64,000 nt of DNA from Acheta domesticus (GCA_031308135.1 JAHLJT010003656.1:72186984-72250983), one strand, 5' to 3'; numbered from the stretch's first letter, positions 1-12,199 are shown. Translations and numbers: made by a program. The notes: generated from the sequence alone by a model not told the origin.

Positions 1-224
1 CTCCGGCTTTAATCTGGTGTTGATCGGTGAAACCACGAAGACTACCCATCAGAGCAGCTGGCCGCTAGAATTCTCCTCCAGGTAGCGGCTGAATTCGTAA
101 CAGGTCTCTAGCTAATGTTGAAAATCCTTCAATCGTCGGGACTCGAACCCGAATACTTTCCAGTGAGAAGCACCGAAGTGACATCAGTTGATGCTCTTGA
201 ACAGAGGCACCTCAGCCGCCGGTT
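1..224 (-). mobile_element. SINE-like family 1, tRNA-like head, cut by window edge
   Basis: Read on the minus strand, this begins with a tRNA-like head (GGCGGCTGAGGTGCC, then a B-box-like GGTTCGAGTCCC at about 133-144) and continues into a body shared with copies near 4.3, 36.1, 38.0, 46.3 and 47.3 kb. Shared body blocks include the GAATTCTCCTCCA box (here about 69-83) and the ATCAACTGATGTCA block in the head. A tRNA-like head with a long unique body suggests a Pol III SINE, but no tail or target duplication is visible here because the copy runs off the left edge. Family identity is not known to me. Confidence 0.6.
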
Positions 225-946
225 GAAATGTTAGAGTTATCACTCGTTTGCCATAATAATATAACTCGCAATTTGTCTCTTTTGAATTGTTATCAGGAAG
301 AAATTGGTTTCTCGAGACATATAGGTGGTATATTGCGCGAGTCATTCGGTTAACGCTGTTATATCATAATTCAACCACTTATCTAAACTTCTAAAGTGAA
401 TCCTGATATCTTGATTTTAAGGGTAGGAACTATTATTGCACGATATGGGAACTTACAAACATCTTGAAATTAAATATTTACTCTTTAGTTTCATATTAAA
501 ACAGCAACTCGGCTTACTAAAATACGTCAATGTCTGACATAATGTAATTAATTTAATACATTTAAGAAAATGCAATCAATGAATTTAAGCCTATTGCTTG
601 AAAAAATACTGTTTCCTGCTTATAAATCTACAGGCTGCTAAATTAAAATGTAAACGAAGGCAAAATCATTGCGGACAAAATAACAACAACAAAAAACAAC
701 AAAAATCGTGAAACTCGCACGGAGGGAGTGTCATATATGACATAAAGGTTTCTAGCTGATTATCTTGCTGAATACGGGTTTGTGAATTCATGTCGAAATG
801 TGAAATACACATCCATGACGAAAATCTCGTTAACGATCGTTTCGGACTAGCGTAGCTTTGACAGAAAAAATCCGCTTGCCTGTTGTAAGCGCAAATCATA
901 ACACGCAGTCGTGCGACTAATGGGTATGTAAAGAGAAACACGCTAT
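225..946. other. AT-rich stretch, nothing recognised
   Basis: No coding-like frame, RNA gene or clear repeat was seen. A TTTAAT (minus-strand ATTAAA) at about 551 could be a weak poly(A) signal for the model that ends at 947, but such strings are common in AT-rich DNA. Confidence 0.4.
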
Positions 947-1266
947 TCAGAGCTCTGGCACAAAGTTGGCCGAGATCCACATGCCGTGAATGTCATGTTG
1001 ATTTGGGAGCACATGGCCCTCCGGTTCTAACGAAATGGTTCTCATTTCTCCAGTTGTATTTTTATCATTGCATTGCCTTGAAACACAAGTATTGAAATAT
1101 GCTTCCTTGTCAAAGTTGTCGGAGTCGTTAGCTGTATTACTTAAGTGCGCTTCGTGAAGACCCGGAAATTGCGCAACTCGAGACACCATGGATTCCTGGA
1201 CGGGTGACCGTACGGGAACCCCGGTTACTAGGACGAACCCGTGACCGAAGGGATGGCACTGACTGA
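947..1266 (-). CDS. Possible last coding exon of an unrecognised gene
   Basis: On the minus strand the acceptor GACACAG follows a T-rich run and opens a frame of about 105 codons that ends in TGA at 947-949. The frame is entered in phase 1, which fits the donors of the two candidate exons at 2300 and 3918. The residues are ordinary globular or tail-like protein, not low complexity, and end MWISANFVPEL. There is no signal peptide, membrane segment or domain that I recognise. An alternative acceptor at about 1205 (CCCGTCCAG) would be phase 0 and would not join the upstream exons. Whether this is a real exon depends on transcript or conservation data. Confidence 0.35.
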
Positions 1267-2299
1267 CTGTGTCGTGACGAGACAAAAAGCTACCGGAGGG
1301 TTATTTCAGATACGCTCAATGTCCAAGAAGGGCTAAGAGACGTGTTGCGAAGACGCAACAAATTAAAAAAATAACAGAAAAGGTAATGTGACGTATTGTC
1401 AATAATATGCAATACCATTGAGATAGTATTTCCCACTGCCTAACTTTCCAGGTTAACAAGACACATTTCTTCTCCGCAAATTTGTGCTTCAGATTTTATT
1501 ACTAATAAGAAAGAAAACATCAAATGATAGTATGCTATTTTTTAATTTGATCAGGGAGGTCCCATTACATCGCGGATTCAAGTACAGATCACAGGAGTCA
1601 TGACTCCCCTCAAACGTTTTTACAATATGAAAACAAGATATATATGTTTTGCAGATAAAAAATAAATTTACACAGAAAATAAGAATTAAATGACTGCATT
1701 AAGGATAACAACTCGCGAGGGAGCGCGACACTAATAAAAACGAGTATTGACATTAACCTAAGAGTAAAGTTATAGAAAAAAACCGGAATTTTGCAGTCTC
1801 AAAACGAGCGAGTGTACCATGTTTACTGTTATTAGTAAATTTGCTGCACATATTCTCAAAAACGGTTATGTATAAAATTTTGGTATTTTGCATAACGGTC
1901 TCCCTCAATTCATTAACACTAATAGATCGCATCGAGGTTAGTCATTTAGAACAGATATGTTTTTTTAATTGTAACCGTTCGCCATTTCCCGGAAAAGACA
2001 ATGATCAGTTCTCTTACTTGATCGCTGATCCCTGATGGGAAAAATTCCCTCTCATGATTAAACCTGAGAGGCACACGTGCATTTACGTGAGAGAATATAC
2101 GTCCTGTATTAATATCATGACTCGGGATAGTAAAGAAATACTCAGTAGTTTTCTGTACTACAGAATGGCACGACACAAAAATGGGAATATTTTGTAATTT
2201 CCTTTAAAAATGCACCCGGACGCTCTCTTTGTCCTACAAAAAGAGGGCGTGTCTGGGGAAAACGAGAACATGTGGTAACCCTAATGAAGCGAGACTCAC

Positions 2300-2416
2300 C
2301 CGCCAGGGCAACGAGGGCCCATCGCGCCGTCCTTATCGTGCGTCCGGAGCGGCCCGCCCCGTCGCTGTCGTCTCCACCTGCTCCTCCCCCCTGCGGCTCT
2401 TCTCGCTCCTCTTGCT
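2300..2416 (-). CDS. Possible internal exon, acidic and Gly-rich
   Basis: Minus-strand candidate exon of 117 bp in a locally GC-rich patch. The donor is GCGG|GTGAGT. The best phase-matched acceptor follows a pyrimidine tract (cccccacctctttgctggaag). The frame reads an acidic run (EQEEREEPQ), then Gly/Asp/Ser-rich sequence, then TIRTARWALVALAG. Both ends are phase 1, matching the candidate exons on either side. Other acceptors (at about 2440 and 2467) give longer exons in a different phase. No family is recognised; the exon could instead be a chance frame in GC-rich DNA. Confidence 0.3.
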
Positions 2417-3442
2417 CTTCCAGCAAAGAGGTGGGGGACGGTGGGAAGACGCTGCGCCCAGGGTACGGGATCCTACAGTCCACGTCCGTCGTGTCTGCTG
2501 CGTCATGCCCTGAAAGAAATACACTTCTTTATGATTCCAACGGAGTTGTCTTAACTTGTTTTTTTTTTTTACAAGATAATTTTTAAAATCACCAGGCATG
2601 CTTATAGAAGTGAAGAGTCCACCAAGAAATGTATTTTTATACTCTGTCTAAAAAAAAGAAATATCGTTTAAATGCCATATTTGTTTGGTAGATACTAGAA
2701 AATTGTAAGATTTTTGAAGTAGCCTCTTTTCTGTGAGGTGCTTCTGTCGAACAATGGTGAGCTAGCAGTTAATGTCAGGTGACAAAGTGAATGACTTTGT
2801 CACCCGATTTAAAAGTGTTGACTCTAATAAATAAATATTCCGATTTACCTTACACTAATTTTTTCTCGGTTTTTGGGGCTACTGAATTGAATAGAACATT
2901 GTATTCGCCTAATATGCTGATATTTAGAGTGACAACAGGTGACGCGGCTTTTGGGTAATTATTGTGCAGAAAAACAGTTTTCATCCCTTAACGAAATACT
3001 GACCAATCTCCAGTGGCGTAGTCAGGGATTGTCTCATGGGGCTTCAGCCCTCCCGGAAGCCGATGAAACATATTTACAAGTATAGTTTTACTATTTTTTA
3101 TAGTAACGAAACTCATTCATTTAAACTCAATTTAATACATTATAATTAAATATAAATTAACAAATAAAAATAAATTTAGCATAAATTAATGAAATTTAAT
3201 TTATAGGAAATATCAAGGCAACTAGGTACTAAACCTACCCCCCTTAGAAAAATCAATCACACATCTGGAAATTAAAGCAATGCTTACATGTGCATTTTTG
3301 CTTCGGGACTAAAAGCAAGGGCAAACGGAGGGATAAACCCAGAGCTTGATTTATAAAGTTTAAGGTTCCGGAAAGCACCTCAAATTACTTATTAATTTAA
3401 CATAATTATATATTCATACGAATAATTTAATAATATTATTCC

Positions 3443-3640
3443 CGAGGTGGCGGAACGCCGTTCCGTCGCGTTCGGCCAGAAATCAAGTCCTGAATAAACC
3501 TATGGTAATTGTTTTGAACAAACCGAATAGAATTAAAAAAGGAGAGAGAAAGAGAGAGAGAAAGAGGAGGGTGTATGTGAGTGTGTGTTGGCGGGGGTGT
3601 GGGGAATGTAGGAGGCACGGATCTCGGTTCCGCCACTGAC
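3443..3640. repeat. Small inverted-repeat element with GA tract
   Basis: The left end GAGGTGGCGGAACG and the right end CGGTTCCGCCACTGAC are inverted partners (GTGGCGGAAC core). Between them lies a GA-rich run (about 3540-3570). Another GTGGCGGAAC lies at about 3691. The termini resemble the CAGTGGCGGA ends of small non-autonomous DNA elements, also seen at 32499-32750. No transposase is present. Confidence 0.4.
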
Positions 3641-3917
3641 ATAGATAGACATGGATATTTATTATTTCCGCAGATAGGTTTATACGACCTGTGGCGGAAC
3701 ACTAAAATTTACATATTATAATTAGGAATTAAATACAATGCAACTTAAAATTATTTTAAGACAATAATAATAAGGTAACAATGATTGCAATAAAGGCATT
3801 AATAACAATCACCGCATCAATTCTACATTTATGGCGGTCGTGTACAGATATTTTTGTCTAACAAATATACGACTTTTTATATACATCTTTGCATCTACGC
3901 GGCAGCAAGAGACTCAC

Positions 3918-4115
3918 CGGGCGTGCGTCCGCGGGCGAGGGCGCGGCGCGGGGCTGAGGTGGGCGTGCGTGTGGGCGTGGTCGTGGGCGTGTCCCAAGGC
4001 GCGGGGCTGGCGCGGGGCTTGGCGAGGCGATGGCGCAGCGATGAGCAGGTGCAGTCGCCGCCCGCCGAGCAGTCCAGGCCGTAGGGCAGCGACGACGCCG
4101 ACGGCGCCGGTGACC
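3918..4115 (-). CDS. Possible internal exon, Cys-containing then Thr/Pro-rich
   Basis: Minus-strand candidate exon of 198 bp in a GC-rich island within AT-rich DNA. It has a strong donor (CCG|GTGAGTCTC) and an acceptor TGCGGGTAG with a poor pyrimidine tract. The frame reads SSLPYGLDCSAGGDCTCSSL and then a Thr/Pro/Arg-rich stretch. It starts and ends in phase 1 like the candidate exon at 2300-2416. The composition would suit a cytoplasmic tail or linker, but that is a guess. Upstream exons were not found. Confidence 0.3.
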
Positions 4116-4339
4116 CTACCCGCAAACCCACACCTCTTAGCCCCCTTCTCGACCGCGCTCGTGTGGGCCTTCGTGATAAAACAGGTAACGTTGTGAATGC
4201 GGTAGAGATTGTATCAGAAGTATGCGAGATAATGATAAGGGAACAGTGAAAGAGAATGTAGAGTTAATCCGACTCGGTCCAGTGGTAAATAAATATACAT
4301 ACTCAAGTGACGTGTTCTGCATGCCCGTACATGTTTCAG

Positions 4340-4795
4340 CCGAGATATTGAGGGAATGACCGTTGTCTCTGCAGCGCCGTTGAGAAGTCCTAGGGTACGA
4401 GTCCTGACGGTGTCGGATTTTCGACACTAGCTAGGTCGAATTCAGACGCTGCCTGGAGAAGAATTCGAGCAGCCAACTGTTCTGATCGCAAGTATGCCGA
4501 GTTTTCTCCCATTAACAAAAGACGAATGCAAGAGAAGTACCCTAACAAACGGGCCATTGAGTGCGCGATCTTATTTCCTCTTCCTTGTCCTATCCTCACC
4601 CCTGACTTTACACACACGTATATAGACCACACACACCGGAAACTGAGTTTGCTCCTGTTGGGACCGTGCACCGCAGGGGGAAATATTCCCAAGTTGACGT
4701 GTAGGTCGGCGCCCATTTCATGATCCAAGCGGGGGAGGAACACTGCAACTCTCGGGATATAACATCCACTACACTTACGAGATACCCTAAAATGA
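4340..4795 (+). mobile_element. SINE-like family 1, near full length, head degraded
   Basis: This plus-strand copy carries the blocks of the family in order: the B-box-like GGTACGAGTCC (about 4394), GACACTAGCTAGGTCGAATTC, the TTTCCTCTTCCTTGTCCTAT block (about 4573), the GTAGGTCGGCGCCC block (about 4700) and the CACTACACTTACGAGA end (about 4770). The same order is found at 36.1 and 38.0 kb, so it is one long repeat and not a gene. Confidence 0.6.
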
Positions 4796-4800
4796 TGACG

Positions 4801-6340
4801 CGCCTGGAACCAATACTCACTCTCTTGCTTTTACGCTAATTCATAGTACAAGACTATACTACCTCCTAGAAGCGAGGACATGATCGGAAAGTAACGTACA
4901 CTAGTTTTTGGTCCAAAAATGTAATTGGTACCAAAACCCAAAAAATCACCAAAGACCTTACATCTTTAGCCTACTTTTCTACGTAGGCGCCAAGTTTGTC
5001 AACACATATCTGCCAGCGTGCTACCGGTTTCAATATGCCCTCTTCGATTGATTGACATTGATTTTAACTTTTCAGACTTTGGCATTACTTAAAATACTCT
5101 AGTGGCCGACTTTGTAACTAATACCCCTACTTCGCCCGCATTTCTTCAATCAACGAAGTGTACAGAAGTCTCCTGTAGACTTCCTAAATCCAGTTGATAT
5201 TTGGGGGAGAAAATCCTCTAATATGCGGTGTAGCACAAAATACCATCACAGAGGTTTCAAAATTCTTCGAATTCATCCCTTTGTTGTCGTTGATGATGAC
5301 TATACGATGTAGATAATATTCTTATGAAAGGAAATACACTGAAAAAGGTAATAAATTGAATTTTGAACTAACAAACACACTTCTATACATTAAGAAGTTG
5401 TAATTGCTGATTATGGTATTAAATAATTGAAAGTTCACTTCAAATGTAATCAGGATAGAAATTACTCTTGCTTTTATGTATTATGTTCTCTAAATACTGT
5501 AACAGATAAATTTATTCATGTTCAATTTTAAAAGTAAAAAATGACTATTGTTCCTGACAATCGGAATAAATGCAGATATACACGAGAGGCGCTTCGTTTG
5601 AATTAGACTTTTTCAAGTTATAATTGAGTTTTTAGTATGGCAGAAATTACAGTATTTTAATATTACGTAATTTTTTTCAATCATGCAAGAAATATGTGCT
5701 GTTGTAGTATCTCTTGTTCTATACTACATAAGTAGTATGCGGAAACGCGAGAAATTGCAGCCGTTTTTCAGAAAAATTAAAATGTCCCAGAGGGTCCATA
5801 TAAAATAACATTTAAAATATCTTAACGATCTATGGAATGACACAACTAAATCTTATTCTTGACGTATTTACCAAGTTGCAGCTCAAACCTAGTTTGTCAG
5901 TCAGAGTTACGTACAGCACATACATAGTACATAGTACGGTCATTCCAACTTTCGGGTACAAAATTTCATTTATCTCCTTGCCACACGCATCAGTCTTAAT
6001 CTTTGGCAAAGCACTATTATAATCATGACGTATGTGCAAAGTTACAGCTCTAAAGAATCTTCAACACGGATTTTACTTTTACAACAATACGAAGGAGCAC
6101 AATCTGTCAGAACCGTCCAAAGAAAAGGAGACAAGTACATTGGCCCACAAAAATATAGGGACAAGGGCAGTTTTGTAATATATCCTTCAATAAAAATCGT
6201 ATTAATGTTATAAAATACTTTAATGATGAAACCAAATAACGAAGAATAATCACGTAAATGATAGTATTAAAAAACACTAAGAAAATCTAAAAAATAAAGT
6301 CTTTATTTACATATCACAAAACTATTTGCTCCTTAGGCAA
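4801..6340. other. AT-rich stretch, nothing recognised
   Basis: Only short frames with AT-rich composition occur here. No splice-flanked coding frame, RNA gene or repeat copy was identified. Confidence 0.4.
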
Positions 6341-7773
6341 TTCAACAAAATTATTGGGACACTAGTAATTTTTACAACTAAAATTTGAATAAAAAACATA
6401 CTAATATCTTGTGGGTCAACCTTTAGCTTTAATGACATCTTTTAACCTTTTTGGCATACTTTCTACTAACTTTCGGGTATAATCCGAGAAAATCTTCCCC
6501 CACTCTTCCCGTATTCGTTGTTTCAGATGTTCTTAGTTAATAATAGGGATCTGGCGTATTTCAGTTTCTAATTTTGCCCACAGATGTTCAATGGGATTTA
6601 TGCCTGGACTTTGTGGAGGAGAGTGGAGCACTTTGGGACAATTATAAAGAAGCCACAGCTTCTTAAGATGGGCAGTGTGCTTTGGGTCATTGTCAGGGTA
6701 GAATTGAAATGACCCAGAAAGTCCCAAATTTTCTGCACTCTTCTTGAGATTGTCCTTTAATATGTTTAAGTAAACATGTTGGTCCATAATATTATCCAAA
6801 AACACTAATTCCCCCACTCCATTGGCTGCCATACTCCCTCAAACTATTACACGTGTAGCGCCGTATTTTACTGTCGGTTTAACATTAATCTGTCGGAGCT
6901 CCTCATTGTGCCTCCGCAACACGGTACTTCGTCCATCCGACACATGCAAGTTACATTTGCTCTCGTCTGCAAAGATCACCCGTTTCCACCAGTCTTCATC
7001 CTTCAGAATGTGGTCTTTCGCGAACGCTATTCTTTTCTTGATGTTAACTGCACTGATGTGCGGTTTTCGTCTGGCGATTCTGCTGTGGAAATTGGCTCTA
7101 TGCAAAACACGCCGAACAGTTTCGGGATGCACACGTTGTCCAATTTCATTTTCCACTTCAGCAGTAATCTGTGTCGCTGTAATAAAAGAATTTTTTCTTA
7201 AAATGTAATCTTCTTTGGAAGAAAATGTTCTAGGACACCCCGTTTGACATTTATATTCAAACCTGTCTTCTTTTTTTTAGCGTTTAATAATATTATACAC
7301 TGTTGTTCTTTTCATTCGAAATATGTTCGCAAATACTTTTTCTGATGCTGTTTCCTTTTCATGCTGGAATATCACCAACTGACGCATATTAAAGCTAACA
7401 TATTTTCCTCTGTGCACCATTGTCCTTCCTTCTGGTTCCCACGCAACCAAGAAAGTAACTGAGCCCTTTTCAAGGTTTCGGAAAGTTGTACCGTTTTCCC
7501 ACGTTCACTCAACTCCATATTTTGCACTCAAATTATCCTGATATTCAGTGTCCCAATACTTTTGTTGAAGTCGAACTTAGTTCTTTCATATTAAAATTAC
7601 TCATTTAGATGTAATATATTGTTAAAATAAATTATTTTACTAGTTTTCCCTCTCTTCACACTCGACTTTATTCAAATTATAGTTCACACGAAATAAGTAT
7701 TATCTTCTTTATTCGTGTTTCGGCATATTATTCGTAAATTTACGGGTGTCCCAATATTTATGCGGAGCACTGT
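6341..7773 (-). mobile_element. Tc1-like DNA transposon relic
   Basis: The dead transposase at 6401-7420 is flanked by inverted repeats. The block TTCAACAAAATTATTGGGAC at 6341-6360 matches, inverted, AGTGTCCCAATACTTTTG at about 7548-7565. A further GGTGTCCCAATATTTATGCG with CACTGTA lies at about 7743-7773 and looks like the outer right terminus next to a TA. The outer left terminus is not clear, so the element is either eroded on that side or starts further left than I can see. Confidence 0.75.
6401..7420 (-). pseudogene. Tc1-like transposase pseudogene (DD34E type)
   Basis: A 340-codon frame starts at ATG 7420 and ends with TAG at 6401-6403, the usual length for a Tc1-family transposase. 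Order: an N-terminal helix-turn-helix region (start MVHRGKYVSF), a central DNA-binding part (HPETVRRVLHRANFHSRIA), then the catalytic core with FADES (first Asp), YPDNDPKHTA (second Asp) and SPGINPIEHLWAKLE (Glu). Four in-frame stops interrupt it: 7277-7279 (TAA), 6839-6841 (TGA), 6533-6535 (TAA) and 6416-6418 (TGA). No frameshift is needed, so it decayed mainly by substitution. The enzyme family cuts and pastes DNA between terminal inverted repeats at TA sites; this copy cannot make it. Confidence 0.9.
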
Positions 7774-7779
7774 AGCTAA

Positions 7780-9870
7780 TACAGTTAGCACAACAAAAAT
7801 TCGCCGAGTCACATATTTCAGTTGATTAATCATACACCTTTGTTTTGATATTTTTGTCCAATAGGGAACAAAGTTAACATTTAAAATTTATTTCGTGAGT
7901 AAATGCTTCTAGAAGCTGTGGATTTTCAAAAATCCGTAATGCCGTGACATTCTTGAGGCATCCCACAGCACTTGCTACCCTCCAAACAAAATTCTTCGAC
8001 AAATCTCGTCCTAATCAGATTCAATAATCGCCCAGCGGGCGATAGGCGACTGCAAGTTCTGGGTAAACAATAGAGATTGTTTTTCCGTGTCTTGAGGTGA
8101 ATCATACAGGAGTCAGAATTAGTTGATAACATTAGGAGCTCACAATGGTGCCACATTACAAATATTCAACAATGCAGCCCATTTAGGGGGTGTGCTAATA
8201 AATAATTCTATAGTCATTAGCAAGCTTCTAATGCGTCATATGATTTCATTGTTCTTAATTCCGAACGAAATAATTTGATTTATTTTGGTTCTATCGAGTA
8301 TTGAATGGTATTCAGCTAAGTATTTTTATATTTATTCCCAAAATGTTTGTACAATTTCCTTTGCTTACTTTTCCAGAAAGAAAATATTTAACAAAAACAA
8401 GATTATTATAACATATAACACAAAAGTAGACTTCCATTGCAAACGTTGTAACATACTTCTATAATATTACATTTTTCAGTTCAAACCAAAGTAAAAGTAA
8501 GTACTGAGAATAATTTGTTTATTTGTAAGTTACATTTTAGCCTATTTCTTTTATTTATAAAGGTTTAATTGTAATATAGTATGTTTCACATTAATGTATT
8601 TAAATATATTTTTGATTTAAAATTGTGCTTAACCTTCAACAAATGTGAGATTACATATAAATTAATACTGATTGGATAATATTTGGGGGTTGAGATCATT
8701 GGATATAAGATCATTGTATTATTGATAACAGGAATACTTTTTTAAGTCTATAAAACTGAGCATAAGAAATTACTGACACTTCTGAATGTACAGAAAATCT
8801 CTGCAATTGGAAAAAATGGGAATAAATAAATTCTGGAAATAAAAAAAATACTATATTAACATTTTGTGGTCTCTCCCCTAAGATAGGAAACATACAATTT
8901 GTTTAATTTAGAAATCCCTTGATTTATTTCTTTGAATAAAGAGCTTTTTTTTTCATATTTATAAATAAGTTTTGCACTTAAGTCATTCTTTCCTATTATG
9001 ATATTTCTGATTTTTATGTTAACTATAATACCAGTACATATTTTATAGTATTTAGATTGATTACTATGGTTAATAATCTGAATAAGAGCGATTGCATGTT
9101 TGTAATTTTAAGATAAGAGAAGTAAAGAGTACTTCTAGTATTATAATCTATGAAGAAAGTTTTGTATTCACTGTATAGTAAATTATAAGATTTACCTTTC
9201 TTTCTACTGGAGCCTGAAGATGTTGGATTGTTGTAGTACTTGTCAGCAACTTTACCTCTCTCATTATGTGGAGAATAAACATAACCTGTGGTGACAGATG
9301 CACTTTTTTAAAAGACAAATCTTTGCTGTACTTACAGGATGATATTCATTTGAAGTCTCTCATACTTGAAACTGGTGACAATGGTGAAGTACAAATACTG
9401 CAAACTGAAACATTTTTTATTAGAACAATGTTTGTGCCCACTGCATATTTTTTCCAATCAATTTCTTTTAATCTTTTCATAATTAAATGAACAACGTAAT
9501 TAGAGAAAGGTCACCTGATCTGGAAGAATTATGAGTGTTGGCTTTCTGCTTCTGTCTGGCACTGGTACGCATTTTGGCAGAAAGTGTTACATAGCAGATT
9601 GACTAATGGTTCGGCAGTTTTAAAACCTGTACCCACAGCGGGCAATTGCGGTTCGACAAATGAACGGGAATGAGCGTTCGCTTCGGTTTACAATGATCCG
9701 TATTATGTGATATACGACGAGGTCGAGTTGGGGATTGGAAACATTCCTAAAGTTCGGAATATATGGCATTTGCCGCAGTGTTATGAATTCTTTTATTTTT
9801 CATAGGAATATGAAGCTATCGTTATAACGATCGGTTGCACAGTTGCCAAATCGTGAATGTAGTTCACAAT
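7780..9870. other. AT-rich stretch, nothing recognised
   Basis: Long AT-rich DNA with only short unconvincing frames. No RNA gene, repeat copy or exon candidate was identified. Confidence 0.4.
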
Positions 9871-9874
9871 TCTG

Positions 9875-9887
9875 CCGCTAGATGGCG
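9875..9887 (+). promoter_or_regulatory. CTCF-like motif
   Basis: CCGCTAGATGGCG fits the core of the conserved CTCF binding motif (CC-x-C-Y-AG-R-K-GGC). CTCF is a zinc-finger insulator protein found in insects and vertebrates. A single motif match is weak evidence of binding; it could also be part of a dispersed repeat. Confidence 0.3.
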
Positions 9888-10163
9888 TTGCATATTTGTT
9901 TCTTGCGTTTGAATTGTGAGTTCTCGAAGGGACCGAATGACAACGGACAAAACCGAATGTTCCGAGGACCCTCGCGGCGCTGGCTGTCAAAGCTAATAGA
10001 AAGATAAAGGACTGAAGCGTTTTTCGAAATCGTTCATTTATTTCACCTAGCTATTCCTCTTTCTCTCAGATCAGTTCTGAGTTTGCGGGCAAATAAACCT
10101 TTAAAGTTTCCTTCCTGGTTTGCTGACTGTAATGATTAAAGTATAAGTATAATAAGATGTAAT

Positions 10164-10223
10164 GTATATTATATTATGACATTAAATTATAAAATTATAA
10201 TTTAATGTCATAATATAATATAC
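10164..10223. repeat. Perfect 29-bp inverted repeat (hairpin)
   Basis: Arms 10164-10192 and 10195-10223 are perfect reverse complements separated by two bases (AA). The arms are AT-rich (GTATATTATATTATGACATT...). It could be a small AT palindrome or the remains of a fold-back element. It lies just before the LINE cluster but is not part of it. Confidence 0.85.
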
Positions 10224-10278
10224 TATTAAATATTCTGAAAATTTGTGATCGTTATTGATTTTTATGTGTAAAATTGTA

Positions 10279-10314
<36 letters not shown>
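10279..10314. repeat. (ATT)n microsatellite at 3' border of LINE copy 1
   Basis: About 12 ATT units. On the minus strand this is (AAT)n directly after the conserved 3' end of R4/Dong-like copy 1. Equivalent tracts bound the other two copies. Confidence 0.9.
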
Positions 10315-10315
<1 letters not shown>

Positions 10316-12199
10316 CACTACATCACGACTAAAGATGTTATGAGTCGGCTGAATATAAAATCTACTCCAGGTTCCAACCAGCTACCGAAGGAGCAGATCT
10401 ATGGACTGTCGGTGCCTCTACCAATACTTTGCGCAAAATGTAGTCTGTTCCAAATAAAGCAATTTCTTGCACTTCCCAGTCTTTTGAATTACCTGGGAGT
10501 TTAGCCAAGTTCTTACACAAATTTTGCGGAATAAATCCCAGAGCTCCAACGACCTGTGCTTTTACGCCCCATATTCGGCAGATCTCGATTTCCAAACTCT
10601 TGTATTTAAGACGTTTCTCTGCCTCCTGGGTTACGACATTTTGATCGCAAGGCACAGCAACATCCACAAGTAGACACGATTTTTTTCTCAAAATCCCATA
10701 TAACAATATCCGGTTTGTTTGCTGCTATCGTACGATCCGTTTGAATTTGTTGGTCGTACAATATTGTACACAATCCAACAGACGTCACACGGCGTTGATG
10801 AGTGTTTATACCACTAGGGGCTTGTGTTTAAAACTTCGAGGGCGGTACCGATCTGCCAGTGGAGGTAACTACACACCCTGTCGTGTCTTTTTAAGTATTC
10901 GGTCTTTGCTAGAATTGGACAAGCTGAGACAATATGATCAATGGTTTCTACTTGCTCCTGGCAAATTTGGCATTTGTCATATTGGGAAATTTTGAGAACC
11001 GCTTTATTATAATGTCGTGTTCTCAACGCCTGATCTCGAGCAGCTATTAAAAGTGCTTCCGACTCTGGTTTCATTCTTCCCTTTTAAGCCACATAAATGA
11101 TTGATCTTTATTGATCTGCACCTTGTCCATTCTTTTTAGATATTATCCATGGAGGGGTTTGTCCCTCCACGACTTCTTTAACATTTTTTGTGTCTCACAT
11201 TACATGTTTAGTAGTACCAGAAGTTCAGTGTCTGTGTTATTTGACGTGTCTTGCATAGTTTTCTTTGCAATGCTTTTTGCTACACTAACAATGCCTCTGT
11301 TTCCCATTCTTTGGTCAGATTTCATGACCTGCCTCATTAGAGGGTCATCTTGATGACTGGCTACATACTTTCCCATTCCAACTATTGCATTGTGCCAGGA
11401 GGCTTCAATTTGTCTGAGGCCTCTTCCTCCTTCCTTACGTGATACATAAAGTCTATGTACATCAGCTCGAGGGTGGGCGACATGATGCATTGTTAGCAGT
11501 TTTCTGGTTTTTCGATCCATGATGCGGATTTCTTGCTCAGTCCAGTCCACTAGTCCGGAACTGTACTCTACTACAGGCACCGCCAGACTACCTATTGCAG
11601 ATATTTTATTCCTGGAGTTCAGAGCAGACTGCAGGACAAGTCTCACTCTTCTGTAATACTCCTTGCGAATTCTCTCTTTCATTGTGTCGTTCGAGATTGT
11701 TTCACATTCTTCAATGCCCAAATATTTGTAAGTTTTACCTGGCTCAAGATCTTGAATCACAGTGTGCATATCAACGTTAATGCTCTCTGACGTCAATTTG
11801 CCTCTTTTTAAATTGATTTTTGCACATTTGTCAAGACCAAACTTCATGCAGATGTCATTGCTAAAATCATTGATGACAGACAGCATTTGGGAGAGAATTG
11901 CTTCATTTTTAGCAAACACTTTAAGATCATCCATGTAAAATAAATGTGATACAGGCCTTTCATCACCATGGAGCTTGTAACCAAAGTCAGTGTGCGACAG
12001 CTGTCTCGATAGAGGGATCAAACTAATGCAAAACAGCAGAGGGGATAGTGAATCTCCTTGAAATATTCCCTTGTTAATCTGAATACTTCTTGTTTCTGCT
12101 ATTCCCTTTCCCTTATGGATTAGTAACCTGGTGCTCCACGACTTCATACTAGGCTTGCAAAACTCAACAAGTCTAGGATGAAATCGATAGATCTCCAGG
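10315..12199 (-). mobile_element. R4/Dong-like LINE, copy 1, decayed
   Basis: 5'-truncated minus-strand copy that starts at 12199, exactly where ATT repeats begin, and ends at 10315 against another ATT tract. The reverse transcriptase part is open from 12147 to 11200 (IFQGDSLSPLLFC, FYMDDLKVFAKN). It then meets a TAA at 11200, another TAA shortly after, a one-base deletion near 11085 (AAAAGGG instead of AAAAGGGG) and further shifts. The zinc knuckle and endonuclease parts remain as pieces at 11074-10814, 10788-10606 and 10706-10362. By comparison with the copy at 13624-15902 it is the oldest-looking of the three. Confidence 0.85.
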
